Below are positions 43,287 to 51,978 of a stretch of 64,000 bases of DNA, in pieces. Source of the DNA: Methylotenera_A aquatica. GTDB lineage: Bacteria; Pseudomonadota; Gammaproteobacteria; Burkholderiales; Methylophilaceae. Below the pieces are notes generated by a model. It had not been told where the DNA came from. It saw only the letters and a list, made by a program, of their open reading frames with translations, and did not search any database. The DNA lies in the NCBI GenBank assembly GCA_965601485.1, contig OZ271846.1, positions 248,001 to 312,000 of the forward strand. Reading direction: 5' to 3'. The translations under genes were made by a program, and so were the position numbers. Position 1 is the stretch's first letter. Each line of letters opens with the position of its first letter.

Positions 43287-45377
43287 GTGGCACGTATAAC
43301 CCCTATTGAACGCTATCGTAATATTGGCATTTCAGCGCACATTGACGCTGGTAAAACCACGACGACTGAACGTATTTTGTTTTACACAGGCGTAAACCAT
43401 AAAATTGGTGAAGTGCATAATGGCGCCGCTACTATGGACTGGATGGAGCAAGAGCAAGAGCGCGGCATTACAATTACCTCTGCTGCTACCACCTGTTTCT
43501 GGAAAGGTATGGCAAGTCAATTCGATCAACATCGTATTAATATTATTGATACCCCAGGCCACGTAGACTTCACTATTGAAGTAGAGCGTTCAATGCGAGT
43601 GCTAGATGGCGCATGTATGGTTTACTGTGCGGTGGGTGGTGTGCAACCGCAATCAGAAACGGTGTGGCGTCAAGCCAATAAATATAAAGTGCCACGCTTA
43701 GCGTTCGTTAATAAAATGGACCGTGCTGGTGCAAATTTCTTCAAAGTGTACGATCAAATGCGTGCACGTCTTAAAGCTAATCCAATTCCTTTGCAAGTGC
43801 CAATCGGCGCTGAAGATAAGTTCGAAGGCGTTGTTGATTTAATCAAAATGAAAGCAATTTATTGGGATGATGCATCTCAAGGTATGAAATTTGATTACCG
43901 TGATATTCCGGCTGATTTAAAAGCGGAATGTGATAAATGGCGCGAAAACATGGTTGAAGCTGCTGCTGAAGCAACTGAAGATTTGATGAATAAATACCTT
44001 GAAGAAGGCGATTTGTCAGAAGCAGACATCATGAAGGGCTTGCGTATTCGAACCATTGCGTTTGAAATCGTACCGATGGTTTGTGGCTCAGCGTTCAAAA
44101 ACAAAGGCGTACAAGCCATGTTGGACAAAGTGGTTGAGTTAATGCCAGCGCCAACAGATATCCCGCCAACTCGTGCAGAAGATGAAGATGGAAAAGAGAT
44201 TTTCTTAAAAGCCTCTGATGACGAAAAATTCTCAGCATTGGCATTTAAAATTATGACGGATCCATTTGTTGGTCAGCTTATTTTCTTCCGTGTCTATTCT
44301 GGCGTGATTAAAGCAGGCGATACTGTTTACAACCCAATTAAGGGCAAAAAAGAACGTATTGGCCGTATTGTGCAAATGCACGCTAACACACGTGAGCCGC
44401 TGGAGGAAGTTCGTGCGGGTGATATTGCTGCTGCGATTGGTTTAAAAGAAGCGACTACAGGCGACACATTATGTAGTTTGAATGATGAAATCATTTTAGA
44501 ACGCATGATTTTCCCAGATCCAGTAATTCACGTTGCTGTTGAGCCAAAAACAAAAGCCGACCAAGAAAAAATGGGCGTTGCTTTAAACCGTTTGGCACAA
44601 GAAGACCCCTCTTTCCGTGTAAAAACCGATGAAGAAACCAACCAAACCATTATTTCAGGTATGGGTGAGTTGCATCTTGAGATTTTAGTAGATCGCATGA
44701 AGCGTGAGTTTAGCGTTGAAGCTAACGTAGGTGCGCCACAAGTGGCTTACCGTGAAGCGATCAAGAAAAAGGTTGAAGTTGAAGGTAAATTCGTTAAGCA
44801 ATCTGGCGGTAAAGGTCAATATGGTCACGTATGGTTGATTATGGAGCCTAACGAGGCAGGTAAAGGCTTTGAGTTTGTTGATGCAATTAAAGGAGGTACA
44901 GTGCCACGCGAATTTATTCCTGCTGTTGAAAAAGGTTTGCGCGAAACAATCCCTTCAGGTGTATTGGCTGGTTTCCCAGTGGTTGACGTAAAAGTGACCT
45001 TGTTTGATGGTTCTTACCATGACGTAGACTCCAACGAAAACGCCTTTAAAATGGCGGCTTCAATGGGCTTCAAAGATGGTATGCGTAAAGCAGATCCAAT
45101 TTTACTTGAGCCAATGATGGCAGTTGAAATTGAAACCCCAGAAGATTACATGGGCGATATTATGGGTGACTTGTCATCACGTCGCGGCATGATTCAAGGC
45201 ATGGAAGACAATGCTACGGGTAAAGTGATTCGCGCAGAGGTCCCATTGGCAGAAATGTTTGGCTACTCAACTACAGTGCGTTCATTGTCACAAGGTCGCG
45301 CCAGTTACAGCATGGAATTTAAGCACTACACAGAAGCACCAAGAAACGTGGCGGAAGCCATTATGAACAAGAAATAA
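43287..45377 (+). CDS. fusA: Elongation factor G
   Basis: 696 residues, GTG start at 43287. This translocase GTPase has G1 AHIDAGKTT, switch II DTPGHVDF and G4 NKMDRAGA, then domains II-V (SGMGELHLEI and QGRASYSMEF near the C terminus). Translocation also uses it in ribosome recycling. A second tuf gene follows after 39 bp. Confidence 0.97.
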   Translation: MARITPIERYRNIGISAHIDAGKTTTTERILFYTGVNHKIGEVHNGAATMDWMEQEQERGITITSAATTCFWKGMASQFDQHRINIIDTPGHVDFTIEVERSMRVLDGACMVYCAVGGVQPQSETVWRQANKYKVPRLAFVNKMDRAGANFFKVYDQMRARLKANPIPLQVPIGAEDKFEGVVDLIKMKAIYWDDASQGMKFDYRDIPADLKAECDKWRENMVEAAAEATEDLMNKYLEEGDLSEADIMKGLRIRTIAFEIVPMVCGSAFKNKGVQAMLDKVVELMPAPTDIPPTRAEDEDGKEIFLKASDDEKFSALAFKIMTDPFVGQLIFFRVYSGVIKAGDTVYNPIKGKKERIGRIVQMHANTREPLEEVRAGDIAAAIGLKEATTGDTLCSLNDEIILERMIFPDPVIHVAVEPKTKADQEKMGVALNRLAQEDPSFRVKTDEETNQTIISGMGELHLEILVDRMKREFSVEANVGAPQVAYREAIKKKVEVEGKFVKQSGGKGQYGHVWLIMEPNEAGKGFEFVDAIKGGTVPREFIPAVEKGLRETIPSGVLAGFPVVDVKVTLFDGSYHDVDSNENAFKMAASMGFKDGMRKADPILLEPMMAVEIETPEDYMGDIMGDLSSRRGMIQGMEDNATGKVIRAEVPLAEMFGYSTTVRSLSQGRASYSMEFKHYTEAPRNVAEAIMNKK

Positions 45378-45416
45378 TTAATTTTAAATAGATTAAATAT
45401 AAAGGAAACTTAAGTC

Positions 45417-46594
45417 ATGGCAAAAGGCAAATTTGAACGGACCAAGCCGCACGTCAACGTAGGCACGATTGGCCACGTGGATCATGGTAAAACCACACTA
45501 ACAGCAGCAATTACGACAATATTGTCTAAAAAATTCGGTGGTGAAGCCAAGGCTTACGACCAAATTGATGCAGCTCCAGAAGAAAAAGCACGCGGCATTA
45601 CCATTAACACAGCTCACGTTGAGTACGAGACAGCGAATCGTCACTACGCACACGTAGACTGTCCAGGCCATGCTGACTATGTTAAAAACATGATTACCGG
45701 TGCGGCTCAAATGGATGGCGCTATTCTAGTATGTTCAGCAGCTGATGGCCCAATGCCACAAACGCGTGAGCACATTCTGTTAGCACGTCAAGTTGGCGTT
45801 CCCTACATTGTTGTGTTTATGAACAAAGCCGACATGGTGGACGACAAAGAACTATTGGAATTAGTTGAAATGGAAATTCGTGAATTGCTCAGCAAATACG
45901 ACTTCCCAGGCGATGACACCCCAGTGGTTATTGGTTCAGCTAAATTAGCTTTAGAGGGCGACCAATCAGAATACGGCGAGCCAGCTATTTTCCGTTTAGC
46001 CGAAGCGCTAGATTCCTATATCCCAATGCCAGAACGCGCTATTGATGGCACATTCTTAATGCCAGTAGAAGACGTATTCTCAATCTCAGGTCGTGGTACT
46101 GTTGTGACTGGCCGTATTGAGCGTGGTATTGTAAAAGTGGGTGACGAGATTGAAATCGTTGGTATCAAAGACACTGTTAAGACCACCTGTACAGGCGTTG
46201 AAATGTTCCGCAAACTACTTGACCAAGGTCAAGCAGGCGACAACGTTGGCGTGTTGCTTCGTGGTACTAAACGTGAAGATATCGAACGTGGTCAAGTATT
46301 ATCTAAATCAGGCTCTATCAAACCGCACACTAAATTCACAGCAGAGATCTATGTATTGGGTAAAGATGAAGGTGGTCGTCACACACCATTCTTCAACGGC
46401 TACCGTCCACAATTCTACTTCCGTACCACAGACGTAACGGGTGCAGTTGAATTACCAGCAGGTACTGAAATGGTGATGCCAGGTGACAACGTGTCTATCA
46501 CTGTTGCGCTAATCGCTCCAATTGCGATGGAAGATGGCTTACGCTTCGCGATTCGTGAGGGTGGCCGTACTGTTGGTGCAGGTGTGGTAGCAAA
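45417..46594 (+). repeat. tuf duplicated segment, copy 2
   Basis: A 1178-base segment identical by eye to 28450-29627, in the same orientation and about 17 kb away. Recombination between the two could delete or invert nothing but would excise the rpoBC region, so exchange must be by gene conversion. Confidence 0.85.
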
Positions 46595-46607
46595 GATTAT
46601 TGAATAG
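45417..46607 (+). CDS. tuf: Elongation factor Tu (copy 2)
   Basis: 396 residues, identical in protein sequence to the copy at 28450. It is the str-operon copy between fusA and rpsJ. Its last four sense codons and stop (AAG ATT ATT GAA TAG) differ from copy 1 (AAA ATC ATC GAG TAA) only synonymously. Confidence 0.98.
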   Translation: MAKGKFERTKPHVNVGTIGHVDHGKTTLTAAITTILSKKFGGEAKAYDQIDAAPEEKARGITINTAHVEYETANRHYAHVDCPGHADYVKNMITGAAQMDGAILVCSAADGPMPQTREHILLARQVGVPYIVVFMNKADMVDDKELLELVEMEIRELLSKYDFPGDDTPVVIGSAKLALEGDQSEYGEPAIFRLAEALDSYIPMPERAIDGTFLMPVEDVFSISGRGTVVTGRIERGIVKVGDEIEIVGIKDTVKTTCTGVEMFRKLLDQGQAGDNVGVLLRGTKREDIERGQVLSKSGSIKPHTKFTAEIYVLGKDEGGRHTPFFNGYRPQFYFRTTDVTGAVELPAGTEMVMPGDNVSITVALIAPIAMEDGLRFAIREGGRTVGAGVVAKIIE

Positions 46608-46625
46608 TAAGTAATTGAAATTAAG

Positions 46626-46650
46626 CGGCAGGCTATTGAAAAGTCTGCCG
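46626..46650 (+). terminator. Hairpin between tuf and rpsJ
   Basis: CGGCAGGCT (46626-46634) pairs with AGTCTGCCG (46642-46650), one G-U, 7-base loop, followed by TTTCGCTCTTT. It may weaken read-through from the str operon into rpsJ. Confidence 0.45.
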
Positions 46651-46674
46651 TTTCGCTCTTTAAAGGAAAATAAA

Positions 46675-46983
46675 ATGGCAGCTCAAAAAATTCGTATTCG
46701 CTTGAAAGCATTTGATTATCGATTGATTGATCAATCGGCTCAAGAAATCGTTGAAACAGCTAAACGTACAGGAGCAGTGGTAAAGGGTCCAGTGCCGTTG
46801 CCAACACGTATTGAACGTTTTGATATTCTTCGTTCACCACACGTAAACAAAACATCGCGCGATCAGTTCGAGATTCGTACTCATCAACGTTTGATGGATA
46901 TTGTTGATCCAACAGATAAAACAGTTGATGCTTTGATGAAGTTAGATTTACCAGCTGGTGTTGATGTAGAAATTAAGTTGTAA
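46675..46983 (+). CDS. rpsJ: 30S ribosomal protein S10 / NusE
   Basis: 102 residues. S10 acts in the 30S head and, as NusE, in antitermination with NusB and NusG. ATG 46675 with AAAGGAAA gives the expected N terminus (M-AAQKIRIRLKAFDYRLID). A frame from 46615 adds 20 residues and is rejected. A new promoter follows its stop, so it may belong mainly to the str transcript. Confidence 0.96.
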   Translation: MAAQKIRIRLKAFDYRLIDQSAQEIVETAKRTGAVVKGPVPLPTRIERFDILRSPHVNKTSRDQFEIRTHQRLMDIVDPTDKTVDALMKLDLPAGVDVEIKL

Positions 46984-46990
46984 TTCCCTG

Positions 46991-47019
46991 TTGTAAAAAA
47001 ACTGTGAGTTCGGTATAAT
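46991..47019 (+). promoter_or_regulatory. Sigma-70 promoter between rpsJ and rplC
   Basis: TTGTAA (46991-46996), 17-base spacer, perfect TATAAT (47014-47019), then a GC-rich CCGCGC discriminator suggestive of stringent control. The start would be near 47026. Confidence 0.75.
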
Positions 47020-47033
47020 CCGCGCTCTTTCAC

Positions 47034-47061
47034 AGAAGTCGGTCAATTGTAATCGACTTCT
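47034..47061 (+). promoter_or_regulatory. Leader hairpin upstream of rplC
   Basis: AGAAGTCG (47034-47041) pairs with CGACTTCT (47054-47061), extended inward by a G-U and a U-A pair, followed by TTAAC. It sits in the leader made from the promoter at 46991 and could be an attenuator or protein target. Confidence 0.5.
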
Positions 47062-47085
47062 TTAACTAAAAATAAGGATACGATC

Positions 47086-47751
47086 ATGAGCTTAGGGCTT
47101 ATTGGTCGCAAGGTTGGCATGACCCGCGTGTTTACTGATGATGGCGCAAGCATCCCAGTAACCGTGTTGGAAGTTGTTCCTAACCGTGTGACACAGATCA
47201 AGACAATCGCGGGCGATGGCTATAATAGCCTTCAAGTTGCTCATGGCGAGCGTCGTGCTAGCCGCATCAACAAAGCATTGACTGGGCATTATGCTAAGGC
47301 AGGCGTTGCTGCGGGTTCAGGTATTAAAGAATTCAATGTTTCTGCTGAGATTTTAAGCGGCTACCAAGTTGGTGTCAGCATCACAGTAGAAATTTTCTCT
47401 GCAGGTCAGATGGTTGACGTAACAGGTACTTCGATTGGTAAAGGCTTTGCTGGCGCTATTAAACGCCATCACTTTAAGTCAAACCGCGCATCACACGGTA
47501 ACTCCAAGTCACATAATGTTCCTGGTTCAATCGGTATGGCGCAAGATCCGGGTCGAGTTTTCCCTGGTAAGCGCATGCCTGGTCATTTAGGTGATGTAAC
47601 AGTAACTACACAGAATCTAGAAATAGTGCGTGTTGATGCTGAGCGTAACTTGTTATTGATTAAAGGTGCGATTCCTGGGTCTAAAGGTGGTGAAGTTGTT
47701 GTGCGTCCAGCCATTAAAGTTAAGCTCCATAAATCTAAGGGAGCAAAATAA
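47086..47751 (+). CDS. rplC: 50S ribosomal protein L3
   Basis: 221 residues. L3 nucleates 50S assembly and reaches towards the peptidyl transferase centre. SLGLIGRKVGMTRVF at the N terminus and HGNSKSHNVPGSIGMAQDPGRVFPGKRMPGH in the loop region identify it. First gene downstream of the internal S10-operon promoter; stop overlaps rplD (TAATG). Confidence 0.97.
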   Translation: MSLGLIGRKVGMTRVFTDDGASIPVTVLEVVPNRVTQIKTIAGDGYNSLQVAHGERRASRINKALTGHYAKAGVAAGSGIKEFNVSAEILSGYQVGVSITVEIFSAGQMVDVTGTSIGKGFAGAIKRHHFKSNRASHGNSKSHNVPGSIGMAQDPGRVFPGKRMPGHLGDVTVTTQNLEIVRVDAERNLLLIKGAIPGSKGGEVVVRPAIKVKLHKSKGAK

Positions 47752-48377
47752 TGGAACTAAAATTAATCGATAAAAACGGTAAAGCTGCTAAAAAAGGCGT
47801 TGATGTTTCTGAAGTGACTTTTGGTCGCGACTTTAACGAAGCTTTAGTGCATCAAGTAGTGGTTGCTTACATGGCAAACGCTCGTACTGCAACACGTGCA
47901 CAAAAAGGTCGTGATAACGTTGCGCATACGACACATAAGCCATATGCTCAAAAAGGTACTGGTAATGCTCGTGCAGGTATGAGCTCAAGCCCTATCTGGC
48001 GTGGAGGTGGGCGTGCATTTCCTAACTCACCAAACGAAAATTTCAGCCACAAAGTTAACCGTAAAGCCTACCGTGCTGGTATGCAAACTATTTTATCTGA
48101 ACTAGTACGTCAAGAGCGCATTACTGTAGTCGAAGAATTCAAAATAGACACACCTAAAACAAAACAATTTGTTGAGAAAATTAAAGGCTTGGGCTATGCC
48201 GATGGCGTTTTATTGTTAACAGATGGTTTTGATGAGAACTTGTATTTGTCATCACGTAACTTAACCAATGTTATGGTGATTGAAGCGCAATTTGCTGACC
48301 CAGTTAGCTTGGTGCGTTTCCCTAAAGTATTGGCAACCGCAGGTGCAGTTAAAAAACTTGAGGAGTTGCTAGCATGA
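47751..48377 (+). CDS. rplD: 50S ribosomal protein L4
   Basis: 208 residues. Binds near the exit tunnel; in E. coli it also represses the S10 operon. The tunnel loop KPYAQKGTGNARAGMSSSPIWRGGGRAF is intact. Overlaps its neighbours rplC and rplW by 1 and 4 bases. Confidence 0.97.
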   Translation: MELKLIDKNGKAAKKGVDVSEVTFGRDFNEALVHQVVVAYMANARTATRAQKGRDNVAHTTHKPYAQKGTGNARAGMSSSPIWRGGGRAFPNSPNENFSHKVNRKAYRAGMQTILSELVRQERITVVEEFKIDTPKTKQFVEKIKGLGYADGVLLLTDGFDENLYLSSRNLTNVMVIEAQFADPVSLVRFPKVLATAGAVKKLEELLA

Positions 48378-48688
48378 TGACCGCAATAACAAAATCTCAA
48401 GATCGCTTATTACAAGTGATTTTAGCGCCACAAATTACAGAAAAAGCAACGTATATTGCCGATAAATATCAGCAAATTGCTTTTAAAGTACGTACTGACG
48501 CAACTAAATTTGAAATCAAAGCAGCAGTTGAATTGGTTTTTAAAGTTGAAGTTGAAAAAGTCGCTACGATTAATGTGGGTGGCAAAATTAAACGCGCTGG
48601 CAAACGTATGGGCAAGCGTAACGACTGGAAAAAAGCGTATGTTAGCTTAAAACCAGGCCAAGAAATTAACTTCGCAGCGGGCGAATAA
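48374..48688 (+). CDS. rplW: 50S ribosomal protein L23
   Basis: 104 residues. Sits at the tunnel exit and docks trigger factor and SRP. Conserved LxxxILAPQITEKAT near the N terminus and RAGKRMGKRNDWKKAYVSL later. The ATGA overlap with rplD suggests coupling; ATG 48377 is also possible. Confidence 0.96.
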   Translation: MMTAITKSQDRLLQVILAPQITEKATYIADKYQQIAFKVRTDATKFEIKAAVELVFKVEVEKVATINVGGKIKRAGKRMGKRNDWKKAYVSLKPGQEINFAAGE

Positions 48689-48699
48689 GGAGAGAAGAC

Positions 48700-49533
48700 A
48701 TGGCATTAATTAAAGTCAAACCAACTTCCCCCGGTCGTCGTGGCGTTGTAAAGGTCGTAACACCAGATCTTTATAAAGGTAAACCACACGCACCGCTGTT
48801 GGAAAGTCAAAGCAAACACGCTGGTCGTAATAATAACGGTCATATTACAACCCGTCACCAAGGTGGTGGTCATAAGCAGCACTATCGTATGATTGATTTC
48901 CGTCGAAACAAAGACGGTATTCCTGCGAAAGTTGAGCATATTGAGTACGATCCAAATCGTACAGCACATATTGCCTTGCTTTGCTACGCCGATGGTGAAC
49001 GTCGTTACATCATTGCTCCTCGCGGCATTGCTGCTGGTACACAATTGATTAGCGGTGCAGAAGCGCCAATAAAGGTGGGAAATGCATTGCCATTACGTAA
49101 TATCCCAGTTGGTAGCACAATTCATTGTATCGAGTTGCAACCAGGAAAAGGCGCGCAAATTGCACGTTCAGCTGGTACTTCAGTACAGTTGCTAGCACGT
49201 GAAGGTGCTTACGCTTCATTACGTTTACGTTCTGGTGAAGTTCGCCGCGTTCATGTGGATTGCAAAGCAACTTTAGGTGAAGTGGGCAACGAAGAGCATT
49301 CATTACGTTCAATCGGTAAAGCTGGAGCAATGCGCTGGCGTGGTGTTCGTCCAACCGTTCGCGGTGTGGTAATGAACCCGGTTGATCACCCACACGGTGG
49401 TGGTGAAGGTAAAACTGCAGCTGGCATGAATCCAGTGAGCCCATGGGGTGTTAAAACGAAGGGTTATCGTACGCGTAGTAATAAGCGTACTGATAACATG
49501 CGTATCAGTCGTCGTCCGAGAGGCGTAAGGTAA
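48700..49533 (+). CDS. rplB: 50S ribosomal protein L2
   Basis: 277 residues. Needed for peptidyl transfer and subunit joining. HxGGGRNNxGHITTRHQGGGHK-type segment at the N-terminal third and the MNPVDHPHGGGEGK signature near the C terminus are present. AGGAGA precedes the ATG. Confidence 0.98.
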   Translation: MALIKVKPTSPGRRGVVKVVTPDLYKGKPHAPLLESQSKHAGRNNNGHITTRHQGGGHKQHYRMIDFRRNKDGIPAKVEHIEYDPNRTAHIALLCYADGERRYIIAPRGIAAGTQLISGAEAPIKVGNALPLRNIPVGSTIHCIELQPGKGAQIARSAGTSVQLLAREGAYASLRLRSGEVRRVHVDCKATLGEVGNEEHSLRSIGKAGAMRWRGVRPTVRGVVMNPVDHPHGGGEGKTAAGMNPVSPWGVKTKGYRTRSNKRTDNMRISRRPRGVR

Positions 49534-49537
49534 TCAT

Positions 49538-49813
49538 ATGGCACGTTCAATTAAAAAAGGTCCATTTATTGATGGTCATTTGGCAAAAAAAGTAGAAGTT
49601 GCAGCTGCTTCACGCGATCGTAAACCAATTAAAACTTGGTCACGTCGTTCTACTATATTGCCAGATTTTATTGGTTTAACCATTGCGATTCACAATGGCA
49701 AGCAACACATTCCAGTGTTAATTTCTGAAAACATGGTTGGTCATAAGCTCGGCGAATTTGCGTTAACGCGTACATTCAAGGGCCATGCAGCTGATAGAAA
49801 AGCGAAGAAATAG
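49538..49813 (+). CDS. rpsS: 30S ribosomal protein S19
   Basis: 91 residues. Binds the 30S head with S13. Signature ARSIKKGPFIDGHL at the start and MVGHKLGEFALTRTF near the end. Four bases after rplB. Confidence 0.97.
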   Translation: MARSIKKGPFIDGHLAKKVEVAAASRDRKPIKTWSRRSTILPDFIGLTIAIHNGKQHIPVLISENMVGHKLGEFALTRTFKGHAADRKAKK

Positions 49814-49819
49814 AGGCCT

Positions 49820-50152
49820 ATGATGCAAGTAACCGCAATATTAAAAGGCGTTCACCTTTCTCCGCAAAAAGCGCGTTTGGTGGCTGACCTTGTTCGTGGC
49901 AAAAAAGTAGATCACGCTTTAAATATTTTACAGTTCACACCTAAAAAAGGTGCTGAAGTGATTAAAAAAGTAGTGGAATCTGCTATCGCTAATGCCGAAC
50001 ATAATAATGGCGCTGACATTGACGAGTTGAAGGTAACTTCAATTTACGTTGATAAAGGCATTGTGCTTAAACGTATTCGTCCACGTGCAAAAGGTCGCGC
50101 GGGTCGTATTACAAAACCAACCTGTCACATTCATGTGACTGTCGGTAACTAA
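49820..50152 (+). CDS. rplV: 50S ribosomal protein L22
   Basis: 110 residues. Its long hairpin lines the exit tunnel. LSPQKARLVADLVRGKKVDHAL and the loop KRIRPRAKGRAGRITKPTCHI are typical. ATG at 49820 or 49823. Confidence 0.96.
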   Translation: MMQVTAILKGVHLSPQKARLVADLVRGKKVDHALNILQFTPKKGAEVIKKVVESAIANAEHNNGADIDELKVTSIYVDKGIVLKRIRPRAKGRAGRITKPTCHIHVTVGN

Positions 50153-50161
50153 AGGATAATC

Positions 50162-50896
50162 ATGGGTCAAAAAATTCATCCAATTGGTTTCCGTCTGAGT
50201 GTCCAAAAAAACTGGTCCTCACGTTGGTATGCCAATAGCAAAAACTTTCCTGAAATGTTGCAGAGCGACATTAAAGTGCGCGAGTTTTTAAATAAAAAAT
50301 TAGCAAGTGCAGCAGTTAGTAAAATCATAATTGAGCGCCCTGCAAAAAATGCGAAAATTACCATTCACAGTGCCCGTCCAGGTGTAGTGATTGGTAAAAA
50401 AGGTGAAGATATTGAATCTTTACGCGCTTCTTTACAAGGTTTAATGGGTGTTCCTGTTCATTTAAACATTGAAGAGGTTCGTAAGCCTGAAATTGATGCC
50501 ACATTGATTGCACAGTCAATCGCTCAACAACTTGAAAAACGTGTGATGTTCCGCCGTGCCATGAAGCGTGCTATGCAAAATGCCATGCGTTTAGGTGCCC
50601 AGGGTATCAAAATCATGAGTTCTGGTCGTTTGAATGGTATCGAAATTGCGCGTACTGAATGGTATCGTGAAGGCCGTGTGCCACTACATACATTGCGTGC
50701 TGATATCGATTATGGTGTAGCTGAAGCTTCAACAACATACGGTATTATCGGTATTAAAGTTTGGGTGTTTAAAGGCGAGATTTTTGCTGATAACGTGCCA
50801 ACACCAATTGGCGCAACTGCATCAGCTGCCGTACCAACTGCTGAACCAGAGAAAAAAGTAAGAAAGCCGAGGGCTAAAGATGCTGCAACCGTCTAG
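50162..50896 (+). CDS. rpsC: 30S ribosomal protein S3
   Basis: 244 residues. Forms the mRNA entry channel and has an N-terminal KH domain (RPGVVIGKKGEDIESL). MGQKIHPIGFRLSV starts the protein. The C-terminal tail is longer and Ala/Pro/Lys-rich. Its last 17 bases overlap rplP in another frame. Confidence 0.97.
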   Translation: MGQKIHPIGFRLSVQKNWSSRWYANSKNFPEMLQSDIKVREFLNKKLASAAVSKIIIERPAKNAKITIHSARPGVVIGKKGEDIESLRASLQGLMGVPVHLNIEEVRKPEIDATLIAQSIAQQLEKRVMFRRAMKRAMQNAMRLGAQGIKIMSSGRLNGIEIARTEWYREGRVPLHTLRADIDYGVAEASTTYGIIGIKVWVFKGEIFADNVPTPIGATASAAVPTAEPEKKVRKPRAKDAATV

Positions 50897-51296
50897 ACAA
50901 AAATACCGTAAGATGCAAAAAGGCCGTAATAGAGGCATTGCAACAACGGGTAATAAAGTGAGTTTTGGTGATTTTGGTTTAAAAGCCATTGGTCGTGGTC
51001 GTTTAACGGCTCGCCAAATTGAAGCTGCGCGACGTGTTATGACTCGTCACATTAAGCGTGGTGGTCGTGTTTGGATCCGTATTTTCCCAGATCAACCAAT
51101 TTCAAAAAAACCAGCTGAAGTGCGAATGGGTAACGGTAAGGGTAGTACCGAGTACTACGTAGCTCAAATCCAGCCAGGTAAAATGTTATACGAGATGGAC
51201 GGCGTGAGCGAAGAGCTTGCACGTGAAGCGTTCCGTTTGGCTGCTGCTAAGTTGCCAATTGAGACCACTTTCATGACACGTCAAATCGGTAGTTAA
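50880..51296 (+). CDS. rplP: 50S ribosomal protein L16
   Basis: 138 residues. Helps position tRNA at the A site. MLQPSRQKYRKMQKGRNRG is the standard start, so the overlap with rpsC (start at 50880) is real and not an over-extension; a GAGG lies inside the rpsC end. GxGKGSTEYYVAQIQPGK is conserved. Confidence 0.97.
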   Translation: MLQPSRQKYRKMQKGRNRGIATTGNKVSFGDFGLKAIGRGRLTARQIEAARRVMTRHIKRGGRVWIRIFPDQPISKKPAEVRMGNGKGSTEYYVAQIQPGKMLYEMDGVSEELAREAFRLAAAKLPIETTFMTRQIGS

Positions 51297-51312
51297 GAAA
51301 AGGCGAGCTAAA

Positions 51313-51507
51313 ATGAAAGCTATAGATTTAAGAGCAAAAAGTGTTGATGACTTAAACGCAGAGTTGATCGAATTGCGCCGCGCGCAATTTTCATTGCGTA
51401 TGCAAGTTGCAACACAACAATTAACCAAAGTAGATCAGCTAGGTAAAGTACGCAAAGATGTAGCGCGTGTGAAGCTTGTTTTAGCTGAGAAAGCGAAACA
51501 GGCATAA
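51313..51507 (+). CDS. rpmC: 50S ribosomal protein L29
   Basis: 64 residues of two helices at the tunnel exit. N terminus MKAIDLRAKSVDDLNAELIELRRAQFSLRMQ and VRKDVARVKLVL identify it. Ends two bases before rpsQ. Confidence 0.95.
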   Translation: MKAIDLRAKSVDDLNAELIELRRAQFSLRMQVATQQLTKVDQLGKVRKDVARVKLVLAEKAKQA

Positions 51508-51509
51508 TC

Positions 51510-51767
51510 ATGACAGAATCTACTAAAGTAGTACGTAGTTTAAGCGGCCGTGTTGTTTCAGACAAAATGGATAAAACGGTAACCGTTTTAGTTGAGCGTA
51601 AAGTGAAACATCCATTAATCGGTAAAGTGGTTGTAAAATCGAATAAATTTCACGCGCATGACGAAACTAATGCATGTAAAGAAGGCGATTTGGTAACTAT
51701 TACAGAATCACGTCCTTTGTCAAAAACAAAGACATGGGTTGTTAGCAAGGTTGGTTCAAAAGCCTAG
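51510..51767 (+). CDS. rpsQ: 30S ribosomal protein S17
   Basis: 85 residues, an OB-fold 16S-binding protein. SLSGRVVSDKMDKTVTVLVERKVKHPLIGK is diagnostic. It is the last gene of the S10 operon; a hairpin follows. Confidence 0.96.
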   Translation: MTESTKVVRSLSGRVVSDKMDKTVTVLVERKVKHPLIGKVVVKSNKFHAHDETNACKEGDLVTITESRPLSKTKTWVVSKVGSKA

Positions 51768-51775
51768 GTGATATT

Positions 51776-51821
51776 ATGTGGTGTAAAGCAGTTATGTCTT
51801 GCACCACATTTAGTTTTTAAG
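51776..51821 (+). terminator. Hairpin at the end of the S10 operon
   Basis: An 11-bp stem with one G-U (51776-51786 with 51799-51809) and a 12-base loop is followed by TTTAGTTTTTAA. The 3' arm contains the -35-like TTGCAC of the next promoter. Confidence 0.6.
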
Positions 51822-51828
51822 TTATAAT
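51799..51828 (+). promoter_or_regulatory. Promoter of the spc operon
   Basis: Perfect -10 TATAAT at 51823-51828 with a weak TTGCAC at 51799-51804 (18-base spacer). The start near 51835 gives a ~145-base leader before rplN, in a 211-bp gap otherwise without genes. E. coli also has a promoter before rplN. Confidence 0.55.
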
Positions 51829-51978
51829 ATTGGACTTTTCGGTACTCGTGAATCTTAGTTAGTAGTTTCTAAGGCTCATAAAAGCTAGTACCCCAATACT
51901 GACCGTGGTCTACTGGCCGTTTTGATTAAATTCATGCGGCTGGTGTTGGTTTAACGGATTAAGTTGGAGATTATTCTC

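Noticed and set aside
46615..46674. Upstream extension of rpsJ by 20 codons
   Set aside because: It runs through a hairpin and the ribosome binding site; S10 is normally about 102-103 residues, as from ATG 46675.
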